In this document: piece after piece, positions 1-7,978 of the stretch
Layout of the letters: every line of letters starts with the position of its first letter
Position numbering within the stretch: the stretch's first letter is position 1
Source of the DNA: Mycetocola manganoxydans
GTDB lineage: Bacteria; Actinomycetota; Actinomycetes; Actinomycetales; Microbacteriaceae
NCBI RefSeq assembly: GCF_003667545.1
Contig: NZ_RCUV01000005.1
Span: 62,001-126,000 of the forward strand
Direction of reading: 5' to 3'
Length of the DNA stretch: 64,000 nt
Translations under genes and position numbers: made by a program
Notes under the pieces: model-generated
The model's input: only the letters and a program-made list of their open reading frames with translations
What the model was told of the DNA's origin: nothing
The model's database searches: none

Positions 1-168
1 GGCTGGGGCGACACCACGATTGAGCTCGCCGGCCGGCGCTGGGTCGATTCGCTCACCGGCGAACGCTATCCGGGCGGAGCGGTGCGGCTCGCCGACCTGC
101 TGGCAACCTACCCGGTCGCGCTCCTCGTGGCCGACGATTTCGATGACCACGGAATGATGGGGGACTGA
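1..168 (+). CDS. treY: Maltooligosyl trehalose synthase, C-terminal end (partial)
   Basis: The last 55 codons of a gene that enters from the left edge and stops with TGA at 166-168. The fragment contains [15 protein letters not shown] and ATYPVALLV, which fit the C-terminal beta-domain of TreY. TreY isomerises the terminal alpha-1,4 bond of maltodextrins to an alpha-1,1 bond, giving maltooligosyl trehalose. Only one base separates its stop from the treZ start, so the two are probably one operon and translationally coupled. The identification rests on the short tail plus the treZ neighbour; the catalytic domain lies outside the window. Confidence 0.75.
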   Translation, partial: GWGDTTIELAGRRWVDSLTGERYPGGAVRLADLLATYPVALLVADDFDDHGMMGD

Positions 169-169
169 C

Positions 170-1912
170 ATGACCGACAGCATCCGTGTCTGGGCACCAG
201 AAGCGACTCGGGTCGAGCTCGTGATCGAGAACGACAGCCATGAGCTTCGTCCCGCCGACGGCGGCTGGTGGGAGAGCACAGGGGCGCACCCAGGCCCCGA
301 CAGCGGTTATGGGTTCCTCATCGACGGCGAGGGGCCGTTCCCCGACCCGCGGTCACGGCGCCAGCCGGATGGTGTCCACGGATTGTCGAGACTCGTTGAC
401 CCCACCCGATTCCAGTGGTCGGATGCCGCGTGGACGGGCCGCCAGCTCGCCGGCGCAGTCATCTACGAACTCCACATCGGCACGTTCACCCCCGAGGGAA
501 CCTTCGACGCCGCGGCAGCCAAGCTCGACCACCTTGCCTCCATCGGGGTCGATTTCGTCGAGGTGCTTCCGGTCAACGGATTCAACGGCACGCACAACTG
601 GGGCTACGACGGTGTTCTCTGGTACACCGTTCACGAGGGGTACGGCGGACCCGAGGGCTACCAGCGCTTCGTCGACGCCTGCCACCGTGCCGGGATCGGT
701 GTGATCCAGGACGTCGTTCACAACCACCTCGGACCGAGCGGTAACTACCTGCCCAAGTTCGGCCCCTACCTGACCGACGGCCCAGGGAACACGTGGGGCT
801 CGTCGCTCAATCTCGACAGCGAGTATGCCGACACCGTTCGCCGGTACATCGTCGACAACGCCCTGATGTGGCTCGGCGACTACCACGTCGACGCGCTGCG
901 GCTCGATGCCGTCCACGCGCTCGTTGATTCCAGCGCCGTGCACCTGCTGGAACAGCTCGCGAGCGAGGTCGCGGTCCTCAGCGCGTCTGTCGGCCGGCCG
1001 CTCAGCCTCATCGCCGAGTCAGACCTCAACGACCCCAGGCTCATCACCCCGCGTGAAGCACACGGATTCGGGCTCGACGCGCAGTGGAGCGACGACTTCC
1101 ACCACGCCGTTCACGTCGCTGTCAGCGGAGAGACGACCGGCTACTACGCCGACTTCGAACCGCTCACCGCCCTCGAGAAGGTTCTCACCCGCGGCTTCTT
1201 CCATGACGGCACCTACTCGAGCTTCCGCGGCAGGAACCACGGTCGCCCGATCGACACGGAACGGATGCCCACCTGGCGTCTCGTCGTCGCCAACCAGAAC
1301 CACGACCAGATCGGCAACCGTGCCGTCGGTGATCGGCTCGCGGCACAGGTCGGCCCCGGCCAGCTCGCCATCGCGGCTGCCCTCACGCTCCTCGGCCCGT
1401 TCACCCCCATGCTGTTCATGGGGGAGGAGTGGGCGGCGTCGACACCGTGGCAATTCTTCACGTCCCACCCGGAACCCGAACTCGGGAAGGCCACAGCCGA
1501 GGGGCGTATCGCCGAGTTCGCCAGGATGGGCTGGGACCCGGCAGTGGTTCCGGACCCGCAGGACCCGGCAACGTTCACCAACTCGAAGCTCCACTGGGAC
1601 GAGCTTGAACACGGCGACCACGCGCGTGTGCTGGCGTTCTACCGGGCTCTCGCCGCACTCCGCCGTGAGCGTCCCGAATTCACCGACCCTCGCTTCAGCC
1701 AGGTGAGCGTTCAACTCGACGAAACCGAGCGCTGGTTCGTTCTTCACCGCGGGAGCAGCTCGATCGTGCTGAACCTCAGCGACGCTGAGCGGAGCATCCC
1801 GGTGCGGGGAGGCGCGCAGCTCGCCGCATTCACGTCCACCGGAGCCGGAGTCGACGAAGTAGAAAACGGGCGGCTGACGCTCCCCGCCCACTCGGTCGTC
1901 GTTCTCGGCTGA
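170..1912 (+). CDS. treZ: Malto-oligosyltrehalose trehalohydrolase
   Basis: 580 aa, the usual TreZ length. It releases trehalose from the maltooligosyl trehalose made by TreY, in the cytoplasm. An N-terminal E-set/CBM48-like domain (about residues 1-90) is followed by a GH13 barrel. The GH13 catalytic signatures are visible: LRLDAVHA with Asp near 246 (nucleophile), LIAESD with Glu near 283 (acid/base) and NQNHDQIG with Asp near 379. The MGEEW stretch typical of TreZ occurs around residue 420. The ATG start at 170 lies one base after the treY stop. TreX, the usual third member, is not in view but could precede treY. Confidence 0.95.
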   Translation: MTDSIRVWAPEATRVELVIENDSHELRPADGGWWESTGAHPGPDSGYGFLIDGEGPFPDPRSRRQPDGVHGLSRLVDPTRFQWSDAAWTGRQLAGAVIYELHIGTFTPEGTFDAAAAKLDHLASIGVDFVEVLPVNGFNGTHNWGYDGVLWYTVHEGYGGPEGYQRFVDACHRAGIGVIQDVVHNHLGPSGNYLPKFGPYLTDGPGNTWGSSLNLDSEYADTVRRYIVDNALMWLGDYHVDALRLDAVHALVDSSAVHLLEQLASEVAVLSASVGRPLSLIAESDLNDPRLITPREAHGFGLDAQWSDDFHHAVHVAVSGETTGYYADFEPLTALEKVLTRGFFHDGTYSSFRGRNHGRPIDTERMPTWRLVVANQNHDQIGNRAVGDRLAAQVGPGQLAIAAALTLLGPFTPMLFMGEEWAASTPWQFFTSHPEPELGKATAEGRIAEFARMGWDPAVVPDPQDPATFTNSKLHWDELEHGDHARVLAFYRALAALRRERPEFTDPRFSQVSVQLDETERWFVLHRGSSSIVLNLSDAERSIPVRGGAQLAAFTSTGAGVDEVENGRLTLPAHSVVVLG

Positions 1913-1939
1913 CTCTCTGAGGACGCTGGTCGTTGGTGT

Positions 1940-1965
1940 TGCGCGGGTGTCGTTACACCCGCGCA
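1940..1965 (+). terminator. Hairpin after treZ
   Basis: A perfect 11-bp inverted repeat, TGCGCGGGTGT and ACACCCGCGCA, around a CGTT loop, 28 bases after the treZ stop. There is no T-run, as is common for actinobacterial terminators. The most likely role is the 3' end of the treYZ transcript. Confidence 0.55.
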
Positions 1966-2028
1966 GCGCCGCACCTCCCGCGTGACCGGTGGTTGCTCGA
2001 GCGCGCCGACCGGAGTAAACCTGCTTCC

Positions 2029-2388
2029 ATGATGGATCCGACGACGCAGTGGATGCAGGCCTACGAACGAGCATGGGAATCAAACGACCCAGCCGACATC
2101 CGGGCTCTGTTCACCGAGGATGCCGTGCTCCGCAACGAACCCTGGACGGAACCGTTCCACGGTCATGAGGCGATCGTCGCGCAGTGGCTCGCACGCAGGG
2201 ACGAACCCGGCAACCACACCTTCGAGTGGTTTCCCCTCGTGATCACCGACGACCTGTGGGTGGTCCAGGGCGCGACCGACTACACCGACGGCAGGACGTA
2301 CAGCAACCTGTGGGTGATCCGTCCCGGGGACGGCGGCCGGGCGCGAGAGTTCACGGAGTGGTGGATGGACCAGGGTTCACCCTCGTAG
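2029..2388 (+). CDS. SnoaL-like / NTF2-fold protein
   Basis: 119 aa from the ATG at 2029 (a second ATG follows at once, at 2032). The pattern WMQAYERAWESNDPADIRAL, then LFTEDAVLRNEPW, a GHEAIVAQWL motif and a C-terminal beta-rich half ending in EFTEWWMDQG is characteristic of the SnoaL-like/NTF2 cone fold. Members of this fold act as small-molecule isomerases or hydrolases, or simply as binding proteins, so no substrate can be assigned. The frame is open upstream to 1933, but that part is arginine-rich, crosses the treZ hairpin and does not resemble the family. It converges on the LLM oxidoreductase gene, with 9 bases between the stops. Confidence 0.75.
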   Translation: MMDPTTQWMQAYERAWESNDPADIRALFTEDAVLRNEPWTEPFHGHEAIVAQWLARRDEPGNHTFEWFPLVITDDLWVVQGATDYTDGRTYSNLWVIRPGDGGRAREFTEWWMDQGSPS

Positions 2389-2397
2389 CGCCACGCC

Positions 2398-3372
2398 CTA
2401 CAGGGCCCGGAGCCGCTCGAGCAAGGGAGCGGCCGCCTCGGCCAGGAAGTCCTCCTGACCTTCGTCGCCTACCTGGACCAGGGCGATGTCGGTGAACCCG
2501 GCATCGATGAACGGCCGGACGCTCTCGGCGATCTCGTCGAGGTCGGGGCCGCACACGATCTGGTCGGCCACGTCTTCCGGCCGGACGAATTGAGAGGCAC
2601 CGGCGAACCCGGCAGGCGTCGGAAGGTCGGCGTTGACCGCCCAGCCGCCCGCGAACCAGCGGAACTGCTCGTGTGCCCGCTCGACCGCCCTGTCCTTGTC
2701 CGGGTCCCAGCAGATCGGGATCTGGCCGATCACGCGAGCGGATGCCGTGTCGCCGCCGTGCGCCTTCTTCCAGTCCCCTACGAGGTCCGCATCGGGCTCG
2801 GTCGAGATGAAGTGGTCGGAGAGCGGGGCGAACCGTTCGATCGACTTGCTTCCTGATACCGCGATGCCGATGGGCACCCCGCCGTCGGGGACGTCCCAGA
2901 GCCGCGCCGAATCGACCCGGAAGTGCTCGCCCTCCCACGTGACGAGGTTCCCGGTGAACAGTTCACGGATGATGTGCACCGACTCCTCGAGCATGTCCTG
3001 GCGAAGATCGACGGACGGCCAGCCGGCGCCGACGACGTGCTCGTTGAGGTTCTCGCCCGAGCCGAGGCCGAGCAGGAAGCGTCCCTCAGACAGCAACTGC
3101 AGTGTTGCCGCCTTCTGGGCGACCACAGCCGGGTGGTAGCGGAGCGTCGGGCAGGTGACATAGGTCGCGAGGTCCACGCGTTGCGTAGCCTGCGCGACCG
3201 CACCGAGGAGCGTCCAGGCGTACGGAGCGTGACCCTGCTCTGTCAGCCATGGCGAGTAGTGGTCGCTGCAGACCTCGAAATCGAAGCCCTGGTTCTCGGC
3301 AGCGACGGCGTAGCCGACGAGTTCCCGTGGGCCGGACTGTTCGGTCATGAGGGTGTATCCAAATCGAGTCAT
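2398..3372 (-). CDS. LLM-class F420-dependent oxidoreductase
   Basis: 324 aa, a single luciferase-like barrel. It starts MTRFGYTLMTEQSG and carries CSDHYSPWL, TYVTCPTLRYHPAVVAQ and LGLGSGENLNEHV, the signatures of the F420-dependent glucose-6-phosphate-dehydrogenase-like subfamily (TIGR03557 type). Members transfer hydride to or from deazaflavin F420; the physiological substrate is usually unknown. The ATG at 3372 has a GAGGAC ribosome-binding site. If the cofactor assignment is right, the organism makes F420. No F420 biosynthesis gene lies in the window, so cofactor use is inferred from family membership. Confidence 0.87.
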   Translation of the reverse strand: MTRFGYTLMTEQSGPRELVGYAVAAENQGFDFEVCSDHYSPWLTEQGHAPYAWTLLGAVAQATQRVDLATYVTCPTLRYHPAVVAQKAATLQLLSEGRFLLGLGSGENLNEHVVGAGWPSVDLRQDMLEESVHIIRELFTGNLVTWEGEHFRVDSARLWDVPDGGVPIGIAVSGSKSIERFAPLSDHFISTEPDADLVGDWKKAHGGDTASARVIGQIPICWDPDKDRAVERAHEQFRWFAGGWAVNADLPTPAGFAGASQFVRPEDVADQIVCGPDLDEIAESVRPFIDAGFTDIALVQVGDEGQEDFLAEAAAPLLERLRAL

Positions 3373-3438
3373 GTCCTCGAAACTGGCACCGCGGCCGAAT
3401 CCCGGTCAAGGGGTTGCACCGGCGGTGTCTGGGGATCA

Positions 3439-3456
3439 GGCCCCTCGAGCGGGGCC
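3439..3456. terminator. Weak hairpin between LLM gene and VOC gene
   Basis: GGCCCC and GGGGCC flank a 6-base TCGAGC loop in the 200-base gap between two minus-strand genes. The stem is GC-only and short. It may end transcription of the upstream VOC gene. Confidence 0.3.
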
Positions 3457-3572
3457 CGTCATGCTTCCAGCGCGGTACGAAAGGCGTCGGCCGCGGGCCG
3501 GTTGAATACGACGAACCGAACCGGGAACGGCGGGTTCTCGTCCCGTACCGTCCGAACCGGCGCGAACGGATG

Positions 3573-3944
3573 TCATTCGCGCGGCGGCAGCTGCTGCAAC
3601 ACCCACGCGTTGCCGTCCGGGTCGGCGAATCCGACGAATCGTCCCCACGGCTGTTCGTCCACCTCGCTCGCATCGATGCCTTGATCGAGAAGGTGAGCCC
3701 TCGCGGCATCCGCGTCGGGGACGACCACCTGGATCCCGTTCTGGGAACCGGGCGCCATGTCCGTGAGTCCTTCGCCGATAGCGATCGAGCACGCGGACCC
3801 CGGCGGGGTCAATTGCACGAAACGGACCTCTTCCGACACCCGCACGTCATGATCGACGACGAACCCGACGCGATCGGCATAAAAGGCTTTCGCGAGATCC
3901 ACATCGGTCACCGGCACGTAGATCAGTTCAATTCTCCACTCCAC
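3573..3944 (-). CDS. VOC-family (glyoxalase/bleomycin-resistance fold) protein
   Basis: 123 aa from a GTG at 3944, preceded by GGGAGG. It begins VEWRIELIYVPVTDVDLAKAFY, then DRVGFVVDHDV and GSACSIAIGEGL, and ends WGRFVGFADPDGNAWVLQQLP. These are the paired beta-alpha-beta-beta-beta modules of the vicinal-oxygen-chelate fold, with the F-x-DPDGN-x-W motif before the last strand. Substrate is unknown; relatives act as dioxygenases, isomerases or antibiotic-binding proteins. The frame stays open to 4100, but that extension overlaps the start of a divergent VOC gene and lacks family character. The gene is divergent from that second VOC gene, so the two may be co-regulated from the 155-base gap between them. 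Confidence 0.8.
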   Translation of the reverse strand: MEWRIELIYVPVTDVDLAKAFYADRVGFVVDHDVRVSEEVRFVQLTPPGSACSIAIGEGLTDMAPGSQNGIQVVVPDADAARAHLLDQGIDASEVDEQPWGRFVGFADPDGNAWVLQQLPPRE

Positions 3945-3992
3945 GATTCCTCCCTGGGTGTGTCTTCGGTTGTGGTGGATCAAGAGTAGATA

Positions 3993-4021
3993 GCCAAGAG
4001 GACGGATGCCGTCCCCTTGGC
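3993..4021. promoter_or_regulatory. Imperfect dyad between divergent VOC genes
   Basis: A 13-bp stem with one mismatch and an ATG loop (left arm GCCAAGAGGACGG, right arm CCGTCCCCTTGGC). It is centred in the gap between the two divergent VOC genes. It could be an operator shared by both or an RNA hairpin in one leader. Confidence 0.3.
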
Positions 4022-4098
4022 CGGATGATTTACCCCCTCGCGTGTGCGCGATGCGTGTGCCATCGTGATCAGTGGTTCCGAATCCGAAGGAGGAAGTC

Positions 4099-4476
4099 AT
4101 GTTCAGCCCTGTCCACGCTTTCAGCGGTTTCAGCGTTCATGATCTCGATGAGGCGCGCGCGTTCTACACCGAGATTCTTGGTCTCACCGTGACCGAGAAC
4201 GACATGGGCCTGCTGCAGCTCGTGCTTCCAGGAGGCGCTGAGGTTCTCGTATACCCGAAGCAGGATCACACACCGGCGAGCTTCACGATCCTCAATTTCG
4301 TCGTCGCCGACGTCGACGTGGCCGTCGAGGAGCTCAACGGGAAGGGCGTCGTCACGAAAATCTACGACGACCCCAACCTGCCGACGGACGACAAGGGCAT
4401 CATGCGCGACAACGGGCCGACGATCGCGTGGTTCCGGGATCCCTCCGGCAACGTTCTGTCGGTACTGACGGAGTAG
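4099..4476 (+). CDS. VOC-family protein
   Basis: 125 aa from the ATG at 4099, which follows a strong AAGGAGG site. It opens with [25 protein letters not shown], has a middle strand [21 protein letters not shown] and ends [15 protein letters not shown], the F/W-x-DPxGN motif of the glyoxalase/bleomycin-resistance superfamily. One such chain would dimerise to form the active site. The metal-binding pattern cannot be assigned with confidence, so function stays open. It runs convergent to the acyl-CoA dehydrogenase-like gene. Confidence 0.83.
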   Translation: MFSPVHAFSGFSVHDLDEARAFYTEILGLTVTENDMGLLQLVLPGGAEVLVYPKQDHTPASFTILNFVVADVDVAVEELNGKGVVTKIYDDPNLPTDDKGIMRDNGPTIAWFRDPSGNVLSVLTE

Positions 4477-4483
4477 ACGTCGA

Positions 4484-5602
4484 CTAGCGCGTCTCGGGGC
4501 CGAGCAGGTTCGTCGCCACGGTCGAGTGCGCCGACTCCGGGTCGCTGGGGTGGAAGAGCCCGGCGAGACAATCGCGATACAGCCGGGACAACTCGCTGCC
4601 GGTGTCGTAGGAGCTCCCGCCGGACACGCGCACAGCGGTGTCGACAACGCCTCGAGCGACATCCACGGCGCGGGTCTTGGCGCCGACGAGGAGGCGGAAC
4701 CAGGCGGTTCCATGATCGGCGAGCGAGTCGACATCAGCGGCGAGCGTGTCGAGCTGGGGTGCGAGGGAGTCGAGGGCGATCGCGGCGTCTGCGAGCTGCC
4801 AGCGGATGTCGGGATCGCTCGAATACGGGCGTCCTCCGTTCTTCCAGGACGTGCGCCGTCCGGCTGCCTCGACACCCAGCGCGAGGGCACGGTCTCCGAT
4901 TCCCGCATACACGGCACCGATGAGAAGCAGGAAGTTGCTGAAGATCCCGAACACATACGGGTCAGGGCTCGGGCCGACCGGAAGGATCCGGGCAATGCGG
5001 TCCGCGGGAACGAGCGCTCCGTCGAGTTCGGTGGAGAAACTCTGGGTGGCGCGCATACCCAGAGGGTCCCAGGACCCGACCGGGCGATGTCCCTCGGTGT
5101 CCCTGGTCAGATAGGCGTGCACAAGGGTGGGATTGTCGGGGTCGGAGTCGTCCCGGCCGAAGATGCCCAGTCGCGTCCACGCGGGGGACAGGGAGGTGAA
5201 GATCTTGCGACCGGTGAACACAAACGAGCCACCTGGCCCGGGCGCAGCTGTCGTGCGCGAGTCGAACAGAACCTCGTCGTTGCCCGCTTCGCTGATGCCG
5301 AAAGCGAAAAGTTCGCCTTTTCGTGCGTCGTCGAGAATCCAGTCGAGGCTGGAGTCACCCCGGTCGTGCAGAACCCGCGCGACACCGACAACGACATGGT
5401 GCATGTTGATCCCGAGCGCCGTCGCCGGGGCGAACCGAGCGAGAAGTCTCTGGTTCCGCACGGCCTCGGCGAGGGACTGCGGCGCGAGGTAACCAGCATC
5501 CCGCAACTCGTCGAGGTCCTCGGTGAAGAAACGGTTCTCCCGGTCATAGCCGGGTGCCCGCGAGCGAATCCGCTCCAGCAGGTCGATCGACAGGTCAGTC
5601 AC
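4484..5602 (-). CDS. Acyl-CoA dehydrogenase-family flavoprotein
   Basis: 372 aa. The order of features follows the acyl-CoA dehydrogenase fold: an N-terminal helical part (LLERIRSRAPGYDREN), a central beta domain with FAFGISEAGNDEV and GRKIFTSLSPAWTRLGIFG, and a C-terminal helical bundle (AVYAGIGDRALALGVEAA). RVSGGSSYDTGSELSRLYRD near the end is typical of the C-terminal FAD-dimer interface. Sequence near the catalytic base position is not typical, so it may be a monooxygenase-type or desulfurisation-type relative. A GTG start at 5602 is preceded by TAGTCT six bases upstream and no Shine-Dalgarno sequence, suggesting a leaderless mRNA. Confidence 0.85.
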   Translation of the reverse strand: MTDLSIDLLERIRSRAPGYDRENRFFTEDLDELRDAGYLAPQSLAEAVRNQRLLARFAPATALGINMHHVVVGVARVLHDRGDSSLDWILDDARKGELFAFGISEAGNDEVLFDSRTTAAPGPGGSFVFTGRKIFTSLSPAWTRLGIFGRDDSDPDNPTLVHAYLTRDTEGHRPVGSWDPLGMRATQSFSTELDGALVPADRIARILPVGPSPDPYVFGIFSNFLLLIGAVYAGIGDRALALGVEAAGRRTSWKNGGRPYSSDPDIRWQLADAAIALDSLAPQLDTLAADVDSLADHGTAWFRLLVGAKTRAVDVARGVVDTAVRVSGGSSYDTGSELSRLYRDCLAGLFHPSDPESAHSTVATNLLGPETR

Positions 5603-5608
5603 GCCCTC

Positions 5609-5614
5609 AGACTA
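5609..5614 (-). promoter_or_regulatory. Leaderless -10 box for acyl-CoA dehydrogenase-like gene
   Basis: TAGTCT on the minus strand ends six bases before the GTG at 5602. The spacing fits a transcription start at the start codon itself. Confidence 0.5.
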
Positions 5615-5627
5615 ACGAACTCGTGTT

Positions 5628-6029
5628 TCAGTACTCCTGGTCGCGACCGTCGGTGTCGCGGCCTCGGAGCTTCTCGAGGTCGCGCCGTTCCCTTTTCGTC
5701 GGCCGGCCGGCGCCGCGGTCCCGCAACGGCCGGAGGGCGACCTCCTCGCGTGGCGGGGGAGGAGGGGTCTTGTCGATCAGGCATTCTGCGGCGACCGTCG
5801 CGCCCACCCGCTTCACGACAAGGCGTTTGACCTCGACGATGCGGTCGAAACCGCCTTCGCGCACGCGGATCTCGTCTCCGACGCGGATCGCCTGCGACGC
5901 TTTCACCCGGTCACCGCCGACCCGCACGTGCCCTGCGCGGCAGGCCGTCGTCGCCATCGAGCGGGTCTTGTAGATCCGCACAGCCCAGAGCCAGCTGTCC
6001 ACCCGCACGCTCGACAACGGTTCGGTCAC
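5628..6029 (-). CDS. S4-domain RNA-binding protein (Hsp15-like)
   Basis: 133 aa with one S4 RNA-binding domain at about residues 8-70: RVDSWLWAVRIYKTRSMA, then RAGHVRVGGDRVKASQAIRVGD. This matches the Hsp15/HslR type, which binds 50S subunits carrying stalled nascent chains; in actinobacteria its role is unproven. The basic C-terminal tail (LRDRGAGRPTKRERRDLEKLRGRD) would help RNA contact. The start overlaps the end of the upstream hydrolase gene by four bases (ATGA), so the two are co-transcribed and probably translationally coupled. Confidence 0.88.
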   Translation of the reverse strand: MTEPLSSVRVDSWLWAVRIYKTRSMATTACRAGHVRVGGDRVKASQAIRVGDEIRVREGGFDRIVEVKRLVVKRVGATVAAECLIDKTPPPPPREEVALRPLRDRGAGRPTKRERRDLEKLRGRDTDGRDQEY

Positions 6030-6865
6030 TCGGATGCTCCCGCACTCGCGGCCAGCTGGGTGTATCCGCGAAGTACCGCGGACTCGACGATCTCGAGCGG
6101 AAGTCGGGACATCGACGCCACGCGTTCGCTGGCGGATTCGATCGGCTCCGACTGGTCGAAGGACGAGCGGATGCCGTCGGCGACGATGTGGAGGACGGCC
6201 GCCTGCTCCAGGAGGAACGCGCGGTCGACGGGGCGCCCGTGGCCCGGGACGAGCACGTCACCCGGTGCGATGAGCTCTGCGATGTTGTCGAGGACTCCCG
6301 GCCAGCCGAGCGGGAAGCTGCCGGAACCGTACATCGGCGGCCCGGATTCTTCGACGACGTCGCCGAGGAGCCAGGTCGCGGCATCCGGGATCTCGACGAT
6401 GAGGTCGGTGTCGGTGTGACCGGGCGGCAGGGGGTGGAACCGCACGAGCCGGTCGCCGAGATCGAGTGAGAGTACGTCGGTGACGGGGACGGTCGGAGGC
6501 GTCAGCCGGACATCACGCCAGTCATAGTGCGGCTGAGACTCGGGGGCAGCGAGCCAGGACTCCAGTCGTGGACCTTCGAACTCGGCGAAGTGCCTCGCGA
6601 TGAGGTGATGCCCGAAGATCGACGTGTCCGGGAAGACCTGGTTGCCGAAGCTGTGGTCATAGTGGGCATGGGTATTCGCGACCCAGCGGATCGGAGCGGA
6701 GCTCAGTTCCGCGACGTCCGCGGCGAGTTCGCCGGCCTCACGCGGATTGCATCGCGTGTCGACGAGAAGCAAACCGTCCGACCCGGCGACGACACACACC
6801 GAGACGTCGAGCGGATCGTAACGCCGCTGGTAGACCCGATCGGCGACTTCATTCCATGAGGACAT
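6026..6865 (-). CDS. MBL-fold metallo-hydrolase
   Basis: 279 aa. The zinc motif HxHxDH is seen as NTHAHYDHSFG (His66, His68, Asp70, His71), followed by PPGHTDTDLIVE, LLGDVVEESGPP and LVPGHGRPVD, which supply the later metal ligands of the metallo-beta-lactamase fold. Substrate is unknown. It lies first in a two-gene minus-strand unit with the S4 protein. The ATG at 6865 has TAGGAT six bases upstream and no Shine-Dalgarno sequence, which fits a leaderless transcript. Confidence 0.87.
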   Translation of the reverse strand: MSSWNEVADRVYQRRYDPLDVSVCVVAGSDGLLLVDTRCNPREAGELAADVAELSSAPIRWVANTHAHYDHSFGNQVFPDTSIFGHHLIARHFAEFEGPRLESWLAAPESQPHYDWRDVRLTPPTVPVTDVLSLDLGDRLVRFHPLPPGHTDTDLIVEIPDAATWLLGDVVEESGPPMYGSGSFPLGWPGVLDNIAELIAPGDVLVPGHGRPVDRAFLLEQAAVLHIVADGIRSSFDQSEPIESASERVASMSRLPLEIVESAVLRGYTQLAASAGASE

Positions 6866-6871
6866 TGCTCG

Positions 6872-6877
6872 ATCCTA
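6872..6877 (-). promoter_or_regulatory. Leaderless -10 box for MBL hydrolase
   Basis: TAGGAT on the minus strand ends six bases before the ATG at 6865. Confidence 0.5.
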
Positions 6878-6894
6878 CGGCGCAGCCTCCTTTG

Positions 6895-7224
6895 TCACGC
6901 CAGGTCGAGATCCACCGCATCCGTTCGGGGCGCCTCAGCCTCGGGGCGGCTGGGCTGGAGGGCGTGACTCTTGGCGTTGAGCGCGTCGACGATCTCCCGG
7001 TCGAACGGCTCGTCACCGTTCGACGGCGCAGGCATCGTGAAGATCTGGCTCGCAGGACCGACGAGAATGTGCGCGAGGCCGTTGAGTCCGTCATCGGTGC
7101 GGGCGGGAACAGAGACGATATCGGCGTCCCCCGTGCCGGCAAGAGCGCGCGCATACTGCAGAACGGCGTCGCCGACGAGATCACCGGTCAGGAAGGATCC
7201 ACTGGAGTAGAAAAGTCGTCTCAT
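6895..7224 (-). CDS. Small uncharacterised protein, FLTGD type
   Basis: 109 aa from the ATG at 6895+329 (7224). It begins MRRLFYSSGSFLTGD, continues with a helix (LVGDAVLQYARALAG), a strand (ADIVSVPA) and another strand pair (HILVGPASQIFTM), and ends in a charged, probably disordered tail. I do not recognise a catalytic family. A GGAGG lies unusually close to the ATG, with about one base between. The frame is open to 7596, but that extension is arginine/proline-rich and antisense to the next gene. The N-terminal LFY and the strand-helix-strand layout resemble the next two small proteins, so the three may be related. Function unknown. Confidence 0.65.
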   Translation of the reverse strand: MRRLFYSSGSFLTGDLVGDAVLQYARALAGTGDADIVSVPARTDDGLNGLAHILVGPASQIFTMPAPSNGDEPFDREIVDALNAKSHALQPSRPEAEAPRTDAVDLDLA

Positions 7225-7410
7225 TCCTCCGACTGTCCTCCGGTCGCTGTTCTCGCTCAAGGGACTTGTGTGAGGGCGGTTCCGTCGATAAGACACAGCG
7301 CAGGTCTCGCCCCCGAAAAGAGTCAACCCCCGATTGATGCATGTGCGGGGGGCTAAAGTACAGAATGGCGAGTGTCTTCGAACTCGCACGGCTCTTGGCG
7401 AAAGGTCCCG

Positions 7411-7749
7411 ATGGGCAAGCTCTTCTATGATTCGACCCTGACCGTCGACTTCGACGACCGCGTGCTCGCCCATCTGCAGATCGTGATCGGTGCGAAGCTG
7501 CGGCGGGGGGAATCCTTCTACTTCAGCTGGAAGGACGATCCTGCTGTCGGCGACGGTCGGAGCACGATCTGGCTTGCCCCGAACATCCCGCTGCATTACA
7601 AGTACTTTGGGTCCAGGCTTCCTGCGCTCAACCGGGAATGGATCATCGCTCTGAGCGCATCGTCCAACTCGGCTGGCGGATTGCAGATCGTGCCGGAGCC
7701 CCCGGCCAACACCTCGGGCACCGGCTCTCCCGAAGGGGGCCAGCTGTGA
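7411..7749 (+). CDS. DUF7882-type small protein
   Basis: 112 aa from the ATG at 7411, preceded by AAAGG. The pattern MGKLFYDSTLTVDFDDR, LAHLQIVIGAKLRRGESFYFSW and GRSTIWLAPNIPL, ending LQIVPEPP, matches a protein family I know only from Microbacteriaceae (DUF7882; often mislabelled as DNA-ligase-related). There is no known biochemical role. Predicted layout is strand, helix, two or three strands. Its 3' end overlaps the next gene by four bases (GTGA), so the two products are probably made together. An upstream hairpin (GCGAGT at 7368-7373, ACTCGC at 7382-7387) lies in the likely 5' leader. Confidence 0.8.
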   Translation: MGKLFYDSTLTVDFDDRVLAHLQIVIGAKLRRGESFYFSWKDDPAVGDGRSTIWLAPNIPLHYKYFGSRLPALNREWIIALSASSNSAGGLQIVPEPPANTSGTGSPEGGQL

Positions 7750-7967
7750 AGCGCATCGAGCTGCACTACGGCGGGAGCAAATACACGATCCCGAACCGCG
7801 ACCTCGGTGATGTCCGCAAGGAGATCACCGAGGCCATGTCCAGCGGTACGCCGCACTGGCTCGAGGCCAACAGCGGCGAAGGAATCCTCGAGCCGGCTTA
7901 CCTGCTGATCACAGCCGGCATCCCGATCGCGGTCGTCGACGTGATGGCGACCGTCTCGACGGATTGA
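7746..7967 (+). CDS. Small uncharacterised protein coupled to DUF7882 gene
   Basis: 73 aa from the GTG at 7746, which overlaps the stop of the preceding gene. It reads VKRIELHYGGSKYTIPN, then a helix (LGDVRKEITEAMSSG), a short strand (HWLEANSG) and LLITAGIPIAVVDVMAT. No known family comes to mind. The GTG is preferred because it gives the overlap architecture; the frame is open to 7638, but that part is out of character. Like its neighbours it has a strand with an aromatic residue, then a helix, then a hydrophobic strand ending in a G-x-P-I type turn. Function unknown. Confidence 0.7.
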   Translation: MKRIELHYGGSKYTIPNRDLGDVRKEITEAMSSGTPHWLEANSGEGILEPAYLLITAGIPIAVVDVMATVSTD

Positions 7968-7978
7968 CCTTCAACCGG

